Source of the DNA: Clostridia bacterium
GTDB lineage: Bacteria; Bacillota; Clostridia; Peptostreptococcales; Anaerovoracaceae
Direction: 5' to 3'
Assembly: GCA_024693105.1 (NCBI GenBank)
Contig: JAILLO010000086.1
Span: 1-40,822 of the forward strand
DNA: 40,822 bases
This document shows, piece by piece, positions 32,961 through 40,057 of this stretch. Numbering within the stretch: position 1 is the stretch's first letter; each line of letters starts with the position of its first letter. The notes beneath the pieces are model-generated. The model made no database searches and was not told the DNA's origin. It was given only the letters and a program-made list of their open reading frames with translations. A program made the translations under genes and the position numbers.

Positions 32961-33428
32961 TTATTTTCCTCTTTTTTCTTCGCTCTCCTGCTCCGAGTCA
33001 GCCATCTTTATGGCTCCTACCGTCATCAGGCCCACTGCCGCAAATTTGACAAAGGTTTTGCTTCCCTTAACGACTCTTTTGCCGTCAAGCGTAACAATTC
33101 CCTTTCCTATTTCAGCGGCATTTCTTGCCGTAAGCCTGACATTTCCCGTCACATTCGAGAAAATCTGCTTTCCCTGTTTTTTCAAATCCTGCGTGCCTTC
33201 CTGCCTGACTTCGGGGTCGTGCGTAACCGCTCCCCTGACAATATCGGTGGCACCGCTTGCAATTCCTCCCGCAATTGTACCTGTAAGGATCGTGGATTCA
33301 ACAATGCTTTTGCCGATATCATCAACAGTCTTAAGACCCGTGGTTTTGCCGACAATCGAAAGCGTGCCCCCAAGTACGCCTCCGACCACGGCCCCTGTAA
33401 TTATCCCTGCTTTTTTTATTATATTCAT
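32961..33428 (-). CDS. Glycine-rich hydrophobic small protein, unknown function
   Basis: A 155-residue protein not recognised as a named family. The N-terminus MNIIKKAGIITGAVVGGVLG and the stretch TGTIAGGIASGATDIVRGAV are glycine-zipper-like hydrophobic segments. They are followed by a charged region with DPEVRQEGTQDLKKQGKQIF and another hydrophobic helix near residue 130 (FAAVGLMTVGAIKMA). It ends in a charged QESEEKRGK tail. It is probably membrane-associated. Its stop codon lies one base before the proposed start of the YprB-like gene, so the two are likely co-translated. Confidence 0.65.
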   Translation of the reverse strand: MNIIKKAGIITGAVVGGVLGGTLSIVGKTTGLKTVDDIGKSIVESTILTGTIAGGIASGATDIVRGAVTHDPEVRQEGTQDLKKQGKQIFSNVTGNVRLTARNAAEIGKGIVTLDGKRVVKGSKTFVKFAAVGLMTVGAIKMADSEQESEEKRGK

Positions 33429-33446
33429 TCAGATCCCATACCTTTT

Positions 33447-33526
33447 CTTCGGACGCCGGCCGTTATTCAGTCACAATTTTCTTTTGCTTCGGATGCCGGC
33501 CCTCATTCAGTCATAAATTTCTTTGA
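33447..33526. repeat. Two direct copies of a 40-bp unit at the 3' end of fbp
   Basis: Copies at 33447-33486 and 33487-33526 match at about 33 of 40 positions, sharing GCCGGCC and ATTCAGTCA blocks. The right copy contains the last codons and stop of fbp; the left copy lies in the gap before the next gene. The ATTCAGTCA core recurs many times in the array at 37000-37143. Confidence 0.8.
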
Positions 33527-35459
33527 TCTGGCCCTTTCGGTAAGCCGTAACGAGCGCTTTCAGCTCCTCTACCTGACGTTCAAGCTCTTCTCCTATGTCG
33601 GAATCTGCAACCGTCATACGATGCGGCAACGTCTCCACAATCTGAAGCGTAGGTGAGAAAAATTCCTGCGTTCCGTCCTCCTGAAGAGGTTTGTACGGCT
33701 TGTGCTCTGCAAGAGCCATATGCCTTGAATTGTAAATAAATGTGTATCCGGCAATACCTGTGGTTTTCTGGTACGCCTTGGAAATACCTCCGTCAATGAT
33801 AAACAGCTTGCCTTCGCCTTTGATAGGACTTTCACCGTCTTTAAACTTAACGGGAACGTGGCCGTTGAGGATATGCGATGTCTTTGGATCAAGACCGAAT
33901 TCAGCCAGGATTTTCTCGCAAATATCCTTTCTGTTTATCAGTTTGTAATAAGGAACGGTATGCTCCTTGTGTGTAGCCTTATCTTCGACAAACAGTCTTT
34001 CAAATGTGGTCATCTGGTCTTTTCCAAAAAGCGGTGATTTCGCGCCAAGCCACAGCCACCACATAAGGTCTCCCGAACGTCCGATTTCCTCAGATTCATC
34101 AGGTGCAAAATATGCCTTTCTTACCTGCTCGTCAAGATAATCCATGAATTCCTTGCCTTTTCTTGCAGTTCCGCCAAGATGACACTCAAGGAACTCTCCG
34201 TCTTCGTTCATTGGAATGCATCCGTGGTAAAGGAGATTGCCGTTGACAACCTTGTACATGCTTCCGTGGCTGAACAGGAATTTTATGTGTCTGTGCAGCT
34301 TTTCGCTCTGATGAACAGAAGCTTCAAGACTCCTCAGGAGGTTTTCCTCTTCCTCCGTCAGTTTGTACGGATTCTTTGGATCAATAGTCGGAAAGCTTGT
34401 ATCTCTCAGCGGATAAACGCCGTCCCTGAGTTTAATCGTGCCCTTTTCGTAATCGATTTTGTCAAGCAGCAAACGATTTTCAAGCTTGTACTCAGGATGC
34501 GCCATAATACGCTGTCCTTCCACCTTGAACTGACAGATTGCAATCGCCTTGTGCATCTTTGCCGCCAGTTTTTCGTCGACAGGGTCATATTTGTTTCTGT
34601 CAAGAATATGCGGTGCAAAATATGTGCACGGGTCATCCTTATATGTCTGCGATGCGAAAACTGCCAGCGGACGAAGATTGATTCCGTAGCCTATTTCAAG
34701 CATATCAAAATTATTGTAGCTGATATTCATTCGAATCAGATTTGTAATGCACGCCCAGTTGCCCGTTGCCGCACCGATCCAGACGATGTCGTGATTGCCC
34801 CACTGAAAATCAACATCGTGGAAATCCATCAGATAATCCATAATGCTGTCAGGATGTGCGCCTCTGTCAAAAATATCGCCTATAATATGAAGTCTGTCCA
34901 CCGCAAGTCTGCTGATTGTGGAAGAAAGCTGAATGATAAAATCCTCCGCAACGCCGCATTCTACGATAGAATTGATGATTTCACTGTAATAATGAACTTT
35001 GTTCGCTTCATCATCGGCATGGAGAAGTTCATCCATTACATATTCGGATTCCTTTGGAAGACGCTTGCGGACTTTTGAACGTGTGTACTTTGTGGAAACA
35101 GATTTGCAGACATCAACAAGTCTGTATATTGTAACCTTAAACCACTCGTCTATGTCTTTTTCAGTCTTCTTTTTTCTTGCGATTTCCGCCTCCGCATTGT
35201 ATATCAGCGCAGCCAGATCGTACTTGTCGGATTCTGACAGTGTCTTTTGAAATATTTCATCTATCCTCTGCCTTATGACGCCCGAAGCGCTCTTGAGCAT
35301 GTGTATAAATGCACCGTGCTCTCCGTGCAGGTCACTGAGAAAATACTCAGTTCCCTTTGGCAGACTCAGTATTGCCCTTAAATTGATAATCTCCGTGGAT
35401 GCCTTCTTGACATTGGGATATTCCTTTGATAACAGCTTTAAATATTGCTCATCGATCAT
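33507..35459 (-). CDS. fbp: Fructose-1,6-bisphosphatase, class III (Firmicutes type)
   Basis: A 650-residue metallophosphatase removing the 1-phosphate of fructose-1,6-bisphosphate in gluconeogenesis. The calcineurin-like metal site is visible: FLSDLHGEHGAF (D, H), IIGDIFDRGAHPDS (D) and FQWGNHDIVWIG (N, H, D). The GHVPVK and FIIDGGISKAYQKTTGIAG blocks lie near the C-terminus. The length and motif set identify the large class III enzyme, distinct from GlpX and class I. The ATG at 35457-35459 (MIDEQYLKLLSKEYPN) has an AGAGG site; 16 upstream codons were rejected. It has its own promoter, and its stop lies in one copy of a 40-bp duplication. Confidence 0.95.
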   Translation of the reverse strand: MIDEQYLKLLSKEYPNVKKASTEIINLRAILSLPKGTEYFLSDLHGEHGAFIHMLKSASGVIRQRIDEIFQKTLSESDKYDLAALIYNAEAEIARKKKTEKDIDEWFKVTIYRLVDVCKSVSTKYTRSKVRKRLPKESEYVMDELLHADDEANKVHYYSEIINSIVECGVAEDFIIQLSSTISRLAVDRLHIIGDIFDRGAHPDSIMDYLMDFHDVDFQWGNHDIVWIGAATGNWACITNLIRMNISYNNFDMLEIGYGINLRPLAVFASQTYKDDPCTYFAPHILDRNKYDPVDEKLAAKMHKAIAICQFKVEGQRIMAHPEYKLENRLLLDKIDYEKGTIKLRDGVYPLRDTSFPTIDPKNPYKLTEEEENLLRSLEASVHQSEKLHRHIKFLFSHGSMYKVVNGNLLYHGCIPMNEDGEFLECHLGGTARKGKEFMDYLDEQVRKAYFAPDESEEIGRSGDLMWWLWLGAKSPLFGKDQMTTFERLFVEDKATHKEHTVPYYKLINRKDICEKILAEFGLDPKTSHILNGHVPVKFKDGESPIKGEGKLFIIDGGISKAYQKTTGIAGYTFIYNSRHMALAEHKPYKPLQEDGTQEFFSPTLQIVETLPHRMTVADSDIGEELERQVEELKALVTAYRKGQIKEIYD

Positions 35460-35516
35460 TTTTTTACCTCTCTGACCTGTTAATGCCTTCTGCCTGCTTA
35501 CAGGCACTCTTTTACG

Positions 35517-35544
35517 TATATATTCTACTAAAGGCCTTTGTCAA
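35517..35544 (-). promoter_or_regulatory. Promoter of fbp
   Basis: On the minus strand TTGACA (35539-35544) and TATATA (35517-35522) are 16 bases apart. The leader of about 50 bases includes a small hairpin TGCCTG-TAAG-CAGGCA (35490-35505). Confidence 0.65.
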
Positions 35545-35754
35545 AATCAAGAATTATTGATTTTTCCCTGCCTGCCTCCTGCTGTGCTTCCGTGCTGCTT
35601 CTACTGCCCGTCCCCTGCGCCGCTTCCTCTGCCGCTTCCATTCGCCGGCTCAATAAAGCAGCATCATTGTCGCAAAAGGAAATGGTATTTTTTGTACCTT
35701 TTCAGCAGGTTTTTGCTTTAAAAAATCTTGAATTTTCCTTAAGAATACCTTGAA
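35545..35754. other. Intergenic stretch with CTGC/CTTC low-complexity tract
   Basis: Between the divergent fbp and small-protein promoters lies a pyrimidine-rich tract of repeated CTGC/CTTC-type steps (about 35568-35645). An AT-rich part follows with two copies of CTTGAATT (near 35728 and 35749). No gene, RNA or known regulatory element was recognised. Confidence 0.4.
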
Positions 35755-35783
35755 TTGACTTGATTTGTGACTGCTTTTATAAT
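35755..35783 (+). promoter_or_regulatory. Sigma-A-type promoter of the small-protein unit
   Basis: TTGACT (35755-35760) and TATAAT (35778-35783) are 17 bases apart on the plus strand. The predicted transcription start, six or seven bases after the -10, falls on or next to the ATG of the small ORF at 35790. Confidence 0.75.
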
Positions 35784-35789
35784 TGTCTT

Positions 35790-35903
35790 ATGAAAATCGT
35801 ATATCACAACTCCGGAGAAAAAAACAAGACATTTTTGCCGGGCAATCCGCCCGCTGATGTCAATTTTGTATGCACAAGGTTTATGATTCGTATTAGCTGC
35901 TAA
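35790..35903 (+). CDS. Possible leaderless 37-residue leader peptide
   Basis: An ORF of 38 codons including the stop begins with ATG at the predicted transcription start. It would therefore be translated from a leaderless mRNA, as no ribosome binding site precedes it. The peptide begins MKIVYHNSGEKNKTF and ends MIRISC; it is not recognised. Its stop TAA lies in the loop of a small hairpin GCTGC-TAAA-GCAGC, and the start of the 80-residue gene follows 23 bases later. It may be a regulatory leader peptide or simply an untranslated leader that happens to be open. Confidence 0.35.
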   Translation: MKIVYHNSGEKNKTFLPGNPPADVNFVCTRFMIRISC

Positions 35904-35926
35904 AGCAGCCGGGAAAGGAACACTTT

Positions 35927-36169
35927 ATGAGTAAAAACAGCCTCGTCGCAGGTGGGCTGAATCTTGTCTCGCGCAGAATGATACCGTCTCCCGAACGTTT
36001 CAAAGTTACTTTCGGTTTTATCTGCCCGACGAGATGGGCTACCGTAACCCAGATTTCCGAAAACCTGGTCTATGTATGGTTTGACGAACCGGACAAATAT
36101 GCAGAATCAGGTTTGACCATGTCCCTTTATGATGATAAGGGGCGTGTCGCAAAATGCGTAATTCTTTAA
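35927..36169 (+). CDS. Small protein of unknown function, 80 residues
   Basis: A short protein starting MSKNSLVAGGLNLVSRRMIP and ending DDKGRVAKCVIL; no family was recognised. It has no signal peptide or membrane segment. The predicted strands (KVTFGFICP, LVYVWFDEPD) suggest a small beta-rich fold. Evidence that it is real: AAAGGAA about eight bases before the ATG, a consensus promoter upstream at 35755-35783, and a terminator starting 12 bases after the stop. It is a self-contained plus-strand unit between minus-strand metabolic genes. Confidence 0.7.
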   Translation: MSKNSLVAGGLNLVSRRMIPSPERFKVTFGFICPTRWATVTQISENLVYVWFDEPDKYAESGLTMSLYDDKGRVAKCVIL

Positions 36170-36180
36170 AATGCAGAATA

Positions 36181-36226
36181 AAAGCAGCACAGAATTTTTG
36201 TTTATTTCAAAACCTTGTGCTGCTTT
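36181..36226 (+). terminator. Rho-independent terminator of the small-protein unit
   Basis: An 11-bp perfect stem AAAGCAGCACA/TGTGCTGCTTT with a 24-base loop is followed by TTACTTTTC. The flanking T-run lies on the plus strand. It may also serve the fumarase operon in the opposite direction. Confidence 0.75.
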
Positions 36227-36352
36227 TTACTTTTCTGTAAAATTTTGTTCTTCTTGCAGCGACATTTATTCACAGCGAATATTACAAATCTGAAGCAGCG
36301 AAACGATGTATCGGCAGCAAGCCTTCTCCGTCCGCACCGGCTATTTTCGTTT

Positions 36353-36919
36353 TCAGTCCCGGTCTCCTGCCTTTTTCAGGTATAATTCCCTGCCTGTCTT
36401 GTACAAATCACCGCCAACGCTGTCGGTCACAACGGTAACGGGAAAATCTTCAACGACAAGGCGCCGCACTGCTTCTGCCCCCAGATCTTCATATGCGATA
36501 ATTTCCGCGCTCTTTACGGAACGGGCTATAAGAGCTCCGGCACCGCCTATTGCCGCAAAATAAACACTGCCGTTCCTTCTGACTGCCTCCGATACCTCTT
36601 CGCTTCGTTGTCCTTTGCCTATCATGCCTGCCTGGCCAAGATCGAGAAGCCGCGGCGCGTATGCATCCATTCTGTAACTGGTTGTCGGGCCCACAGAACC
36701 GATTGGCCTTCCCGGTTTTGCCGGAGTCGGCCCCGCATAATAAATAATGCTTCCTTCGATTTCAAAAGGCAGCTCTTCGCCTTTTTCAAGGGCCTCAACC
36801 ATCCTCTTGTGTGCCGCATCACGTGCCGTATAAATAACTCCGGAAATAAGCACTGTATCACCTGCCCTTAATTCTCTCAGTTTTTCTTTTGTGTACGGTT
36901 CTTTCAGTATCTTTTCCAT
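36353..36919 (-). CDS. Fumarate hydratase class I, beta subunit (C-terminal type)
   Basis: A 188-residue subunit corresponding to the C-terminal half of iron-sulfur class I fumarases and tartrate dehydratases. It completes the enzyme with the alpha subunit encoded upstream. Recognised blocks are LRAGDTVLISGVIYTARDAA, YYAGPTPAKPGRPIGSVGPT, TSYRMDAYAPRLLDLG and FAAIGGAGALIARSVKS. Reversible hydration of fumarate to malate is the likely reaction; L-tartrate dehydratase is the alternative and cannot be excluded by sequence alone. It begins 220 bases after the alpha subunit stop, a gap filled by a tandem-repeat array, whereas the two genes are usually adjacent. Confidence 0.93.
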   Translation of the reverse strand: MEKILKEPYTKEKLRELRAGDTVLISGVIYTARDAAHKRMVEALEKGEELPFEIEGSIIYYAGPTPAKPGRPIGSVGPTTSYRMDAYAPRLLDLGQAGMIGKGQRSEEVSEAVRRNGSVYFAAIGGAGALIARSVKSAEIIAYEDLGAEAVRRLVVEDFPVTVVTDSVGGDLYKTGRELYLKKAGDRD

Positions 36920-36999
36920 TTTTCCCTCTTATATAAACCTGCCACGGCTGAAGCCGCATGCTTTTCATTCGGATTTTCGTCCATTCAGACCGCCGTTTA

Positions 37000-37143
37000 A
37001 TCAGATCTCCGTTCAGTCAGATTCCCATTCAGTCAGATTCCCATTCGGTCAGATTGCCGTTCGGTCAGATTCCCGTTCAGTCAGATTCCCATTCAGTCAG
37101 ATTCCTGTTCAATCAGATTTCCGTTCAATCAGGTCTCCGTTAA
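37000..37143. repeat. Nine-copy 16-bp tandem repeat between the fumarase subunit genes
   Basis: Nine consecutive 16-bp units (37000-37015, 37016-37031, and so on to 37143) follow the plus-strand pattern RTCAGATTCCCRTTCA with one to four variations each. More degenerate remnants extend left to about 36980. The last unit overlaps the alpha-subunit stop codon. The unit length is not a multiple of three. The array is unspaced, so it is not a CRISPR. Confidence 0.92.
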
Positions 37144-37982
37144 AGTATAATCTGAGCGTGCCTTGAAACATGACAATTAATATTTACTGCCACGGGAAGT
37201 CCCGCAATATGTGTCGGCCACGTCATTATTTTTACTCCCAGGGCAGTTGTTTTGCCCCCAAGTCCCTGCGGACCGGTTCCAAGTCTGTTGATTTTTTCAA
37301 GAAGTTCTTCTTCAAGTGCAGCATAATACGGGTCCTCATTCGGTTTGTCCAGCGGAAGCAGGAGTGCTTTCTTCGCAAGAAGCGCAACCTTATCGAAGGT
37401 GCCGCCTATTCCTACTCCGACTACTACCGGAGGACATGGATTTGCACCGGCCTCGGAAACCGTGGTAATTACAAAGTCTCTGACACCTTCTACCCCCGCC
37501 GAAGGCGGCAGCATGCAAATTCTGCTCATATTTTCAGAGCCGAAACCTTTTGGGGCAAAAGTGATTTTAACTTTGTCACCCGGTACGATTTCATATGTAA
37601 TGTGCGCCGGTGTATTGTCGCCTGTATTTACACGGCGAAGAGGGTCGGCTACTACTGACTTTCGCAGAAAGCCTTCGGAATAACCGCGCCTTACGCCTTC
37701 GTTAACGGCCTCTGTAAGCGAGCCCCCCGCAAAGCAGACCTCCTGACCTGCTTCAATGAAAACACATGCAAGACCTGTATCCTGGCAAAGCGGATAAACG
37801 CCCTCCTCAGCGATTTCAATATTGCGACTGATTTTGTCAAGTATATCTCCCGCGACGGGCCAGTCTTCATTGAGGCGGCATTGCGAAATGCACTTCTTCA
37901 CATCCGCTGTGAGGAAATGATTCGTCCTTACTGCCATTTCGGCAATCGCGTTTGAAATTTCTTTTACATCAATTACTCTCAT
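37140..37982 (-). CDS. Fumarate hydratase class I, alpha subunit (N-terminal type)
   Basis: A 280-residue [4Fe-4S]-dependent subunit. Three cysteines that would hold the cluster are seen in YPLCQDTGLACVF, NMSRICMLPPSAG and GANPCPPVVVGVGIGG. Other conserved blocks are GDNTPAHITYEIVPGDKV and GTGPQGLGGKTTALGV. GGAGGAGAG precedes the ATG. Together with the beta subunit it forms the two-gene class I fumarase common in anaerobes, which tolerates the oxygen-sensitive cluster. The short C-terminus ends PTHIAGLPVAVNINCHVSRH, typical of the family. The stop codon lies in the first unit (minus-strand order) of the repeat array. Confidence 0.94.
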   Translation of the reverse strand: MRVIDVKEISNAIAEMAVRTNHFLTADVKKCISQCRLNEDWPVAGDILDKISRNIEIAEEGVYPLCQDTGLACVFIEAGQEVCFAGGSLTEAVNEGVRRGYSEGFLRKSVVADPLRRVNTGDNTPAHITYEIVPGDKVKITFAPKGFGSENMSRICMLPPSAGVEGVRDFVITTVSEAGANPCPPVVVGVGIGGTFDKVALLAKKALLLPLDKPNEDPYYAALEEELLEKINRLGTGPQGLGGKTTALGVKIMTWPTHIAGLPVAVNINCHVSRHAQIIL

Positions 37983-38087
37983 TTAGCTCTCCTCCGGCCG
38001 CTTTCCCGCATGCTCTTACTGCCTGCTTTCCCACAAATTTTATATCTGATTTTCGCGGCAAACAGCCGTACAATATAAACAAAATAA

Positions 38088-38109
38088 GGCTGCGGTATAT
38101 GCCACAGCC
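38088..38109 (-). terminator. Rho-independent terminator of murA
   Basis: On the minus strand GGCTGTGG and CCGCAGCC pair with one G-T pair around a 6-base loop, followed by TTATTTTG. It lies 16 bases after the murA stop codon. Confidence 0.82.
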
Positions 38110-38125
38110 GGTTTTTATTTCCTGT

Positions 38126-39388
38126 CTAATCTTCTATTCTCAAAATTGCAGCGCCAAGATTCCTGAATTTTTCAACGAAATGCGAATAACCCCTCTCGAC
38201 ATGAAAAATCCTCGATACTTCTGTGGTTCCATCTGCCACCATTCCTGCAAGTACAAGAGCTGCGCCGGCTCTTAAATCCGTTGCAACTACCTGTGCGCCG
38301 TGCAGAGTTCTTCCGCCCGGTACAGTCGCGCGGTTTCCTTCTTCCTTGATGTTTGCACCCATACGATTAAGTTCCTTGACATGCATAAAGCGATTTTCAA
38401 AAACTGTTTCGATTACTGTGCTCTGACCTTCTGCCACAGTAAGAAGAGCCATGAACTGAGACTGCATATCCGTTGGAAATCCCGGATGCGGCAGAGTTTT
38501 GATATCTGTTGCCGTAATAGGATTGATATCGCCTCTGACTATCATTCCATCGTCCGAAAAAGCTATTACAACGCCACACTCCTTGAGTTTTGCGGTTAAT
38601 GACTTCACATGGTCAGGCACAACGTTTCTGATAAGGATATTGCCTTTTGTGATAGCAGCAGCCACCATAAATGTTCCTGTTTCAATACGATCCGGAATAA
38701 CCGCGTGTTTTGCCGATGAAAGCGCTTCGACGCCTTCTATTTTGATTGAATCGGTACCTGCACCCTTGATGCGCGCTCCCATTTTGTTGAGGAAGTTGGC
38801 AAGGTCTACGATCTCAGGTTCCTTTGCCACATTTTCAATAACAGTGGTTCCTTCAGCAAGAACTGCCGCCATCATAATGTTTTCGGTCGCACCTACGCTC
38901 GGAGAATCCAGATATACGTTACAGCCCACCAGTTTTTCGGCTTTGGCCTCAACGTAACCGTTACCTTCAATTATTTCTGCTCCCATAGTCCTGAAGCCTT
39001 TGATATGAAGGTCGATCGGACGTGCTCCGATAGTGCATCCACCGGGAAGCGGCACCTTTGCATACCCCGTTTTTGCAAGAAGCGGCCCCATAATAAGTAT
39101 TGATGCCCGCATCTTTTTGACAAGGTCATAAGGTGCTTCATTTGTAGATATCTGCTTTGTTTCTATTGTAACTACGCTCTTTTCGTAGTCTTCCGAAACC
39201 GTTGAACCAAGGCTTCTGAGCAAGTCACACATTACTGCTACGTCCCGGAGTTCCGGAACATCCATAATTTCACACTTTCCTTCTGCAAGAAGTGCTGCTG
39301 CCATAATAGGAAGTACAGCATTTTTGGAACCGCTGATTTCAACTTCTCCCATAAGGGGCTTGCTCCGTTGCACTAAAAACTTTGCCAC
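38126..39388 (-). CDS. murA: UDP-N-acetylglucosamine 1-carboxyvinyltransferase
   Basis: A 420-residue enzyme adding enolpyruvate to UDP-GlcNAc, the first committed step of peptidoglycan synthesis. The active-site cysteine near residue 118 (PLPGGCTIGARPIDLH) is the fosfomycin target and is present. The protein starts AKFLVQRSKPLMGEVEISGSKNAVLP, split across the family's N-terminal block, and has ERGYSHFVEKFRNLGA at the end. The start is GTG at 39386-39388 with GGAGG six bases upstream; an ATG two bases earlier is out of frame. Firmicutes often have two MurA paralogues, and which one this is cannot be decided here. Confidence 0.96.
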   Translation of the reverse strand: MAKFLVQRSKPLMGEVEISGSKNAVLPIMAAALLAEGKCEIMDVPELRDVAVMCDLLRSLGSTVSEDYEKSVVTIETKQISTNEAPYDLVKKMRASILIMGPLLAKTGYAKVPLPGGCTIGARPIDLHIKGFRTMGAEIIEGNGYVEAKAEKLVGCNVYLDSPSVGATENIMMAAVLAEGTTVIENVAKEPEIVDLANFLNKMGARIKGAGTDSIKIEGVEALSSAKHAVIPDRIETGTFMVAAAITKGNILIRNVVPDHVKSLTAKLKECGVVIAFSDDGMIVRGDINPITATDIKTLPHPGFPTDMQSQFMALLTVAEGQSTVIETVFENRFMHVKELNRMGANIKEEGNRATVPGGRTLHGAQVVATDLRAGAALVLAGMVADGTTEVSRIFHVERGYSHFVEKFRNLGAAILRIED

Positions 39389-39464
39389 ATTAGTCCTCCA
39401 AATATATGTTCATCGCCGATAGTTAAAGTACAGCGCTGATTTGAAATTTATCACTCGGTATATT

Positions 39465-39493
39465 ATTATACCTAATTGCGCAATGCATTTCAA
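39465..39493 (-). promoter_or_regulatory. Sigma-A-type promoter of murA
   Basis: On the minus strand TTGAAA (39488-39493) and TATAAT (39465-39470) are 17 bases apart, with a leader of about 70 bases. The rest of the 39389-39727 gap holds the abrB terminator and no other recognised element. Confidence 0.8.
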
Positions 39494-39641
39494 GAAAATA
39501 ATAGGTAATGTGAGTTTCAATAACAGTCAATGTGCATTTCAAAAAATGCCTGATATTGCGCATCATATGCGAATACATAAGTTGCAGCGAATCGGCGTCA
39601 AAACCGGCTCTGCGGTCGGATTAGCGCTTTACGGACAGCAA

Positions 39642-39669
39642 AAACGGCATTGCATACACAATACCGTTT
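39642..39669 (-). terminator. Rho-independent terminator of abrB
   Basis: On the minus strand AAACGGTATTG and CAATGCCGTTT form an 11-bp stem with one G-T pair and a 6-base loop. A short T-run follows. It lies about 58 bases after the abrB stop. Confidence 0.78.
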
Positions 39670-39727
39670 ACTACACAAATATCATATGTCTCCCAATACA
39701 AATGCTCAACCCCGTTCAGACTATATA

Positions 39728-39970
39728 CTAAAGTTTTTTCATTTCCTTGATGCAGTCTTCACAAACGTTCTTGTCCTTGACATGTCTGATATTTTTTGCG
39801 TTTCCGCAGAAAATACATGCAGGTTCATATTTCTTAAGAAGAATGTAATCTCCGTCAACATAAATTTCTATAGGGTCCTTAATATCAATGTTCAAAGTAC
39901 GTCTTAACTCGATAGGCAGTACGATTCTTCCTAATTCATCGACCTTTCTAACAATACCTGTAGCCTTCAT
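39728..39970 (-). CDS. abrB: AbrB-family transition-state regulator
   Basis: An 80-residue DNA-binding protein. The N-terminal swapped-hairpin AbrB domain is textbook: MKATGIVRKVDELGRIVLPI then ELRRTLNI and DPIEIYVDGDYILLKKYEP. The C-terminal part has two CxxC pairs (CIFCGN and CEDC) that may bind zinc, as in many clostridial AbrB homologues. The ATG at 39968-39970 has GGAG upstream, and 29 further open codons upstream belong to the leader. It represses stationary-phase genes in related bacteria. It has its own promoter and terminator. Confidence 0.93.
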   Translation of the reverse strand: MKATGIVRKVDELGRIVLPIELRRTLNIDIKDPIEIYVDGDYILLKKYEPACIFCGNAKNIRHVKDKNVCEDCIKEMKKL

Positions 39971-40028
39971 CTCATTACTCCTCTCTGATTTCCGACCGGG
40001 ATGTATTGTCCCCTGTAACGTATAATTA

Positions 40029-40057
40029 ATTTTAGCATTATGGAAATTTTTAGTCAA
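40029..40057 (-). promoter_or_regulatory. Sigma-A-type promoter of abrB
   Basis: On the minus strand TTGACT (40052-40057) and TAAAAT (40029-40034) are 17 bases apart, giving a leader of about 55 bases. Confidence 0.72.

Noticed and set aside
35538-35753. Plus-strand 71-codon frame in the CTGC/CTTC-rich tract
   Set aside because: Its composition is low-complexity (Ser/Ala/Leu/Pro/Cys), there is no ribosome binding site, and it overlaps the fbp promoter.
37020-37140. Rho-independent terminator inside the fumarase operon gap
   Set aside because: The array is a direct repeat, not an inverted one, and no GC-rich hairpin with a T-run is present.
37000-37143. CRISPR array
   Set aside because: The 16-bp units are directly contiguous with no spacers, are imperfect, and no cas genes are present.
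36891-37166. Plus-strand open frame across the repeat array, giving a repetitive QSDSHSVRF-type peptide
   Set aside because: The 16-bp period is not a multiple of three, and more than one plus-strand frame stays open through the array, so openness is a by-product of the repeat. There is no credible ribosome binding site, and it lies between two genes of the opposite strand.
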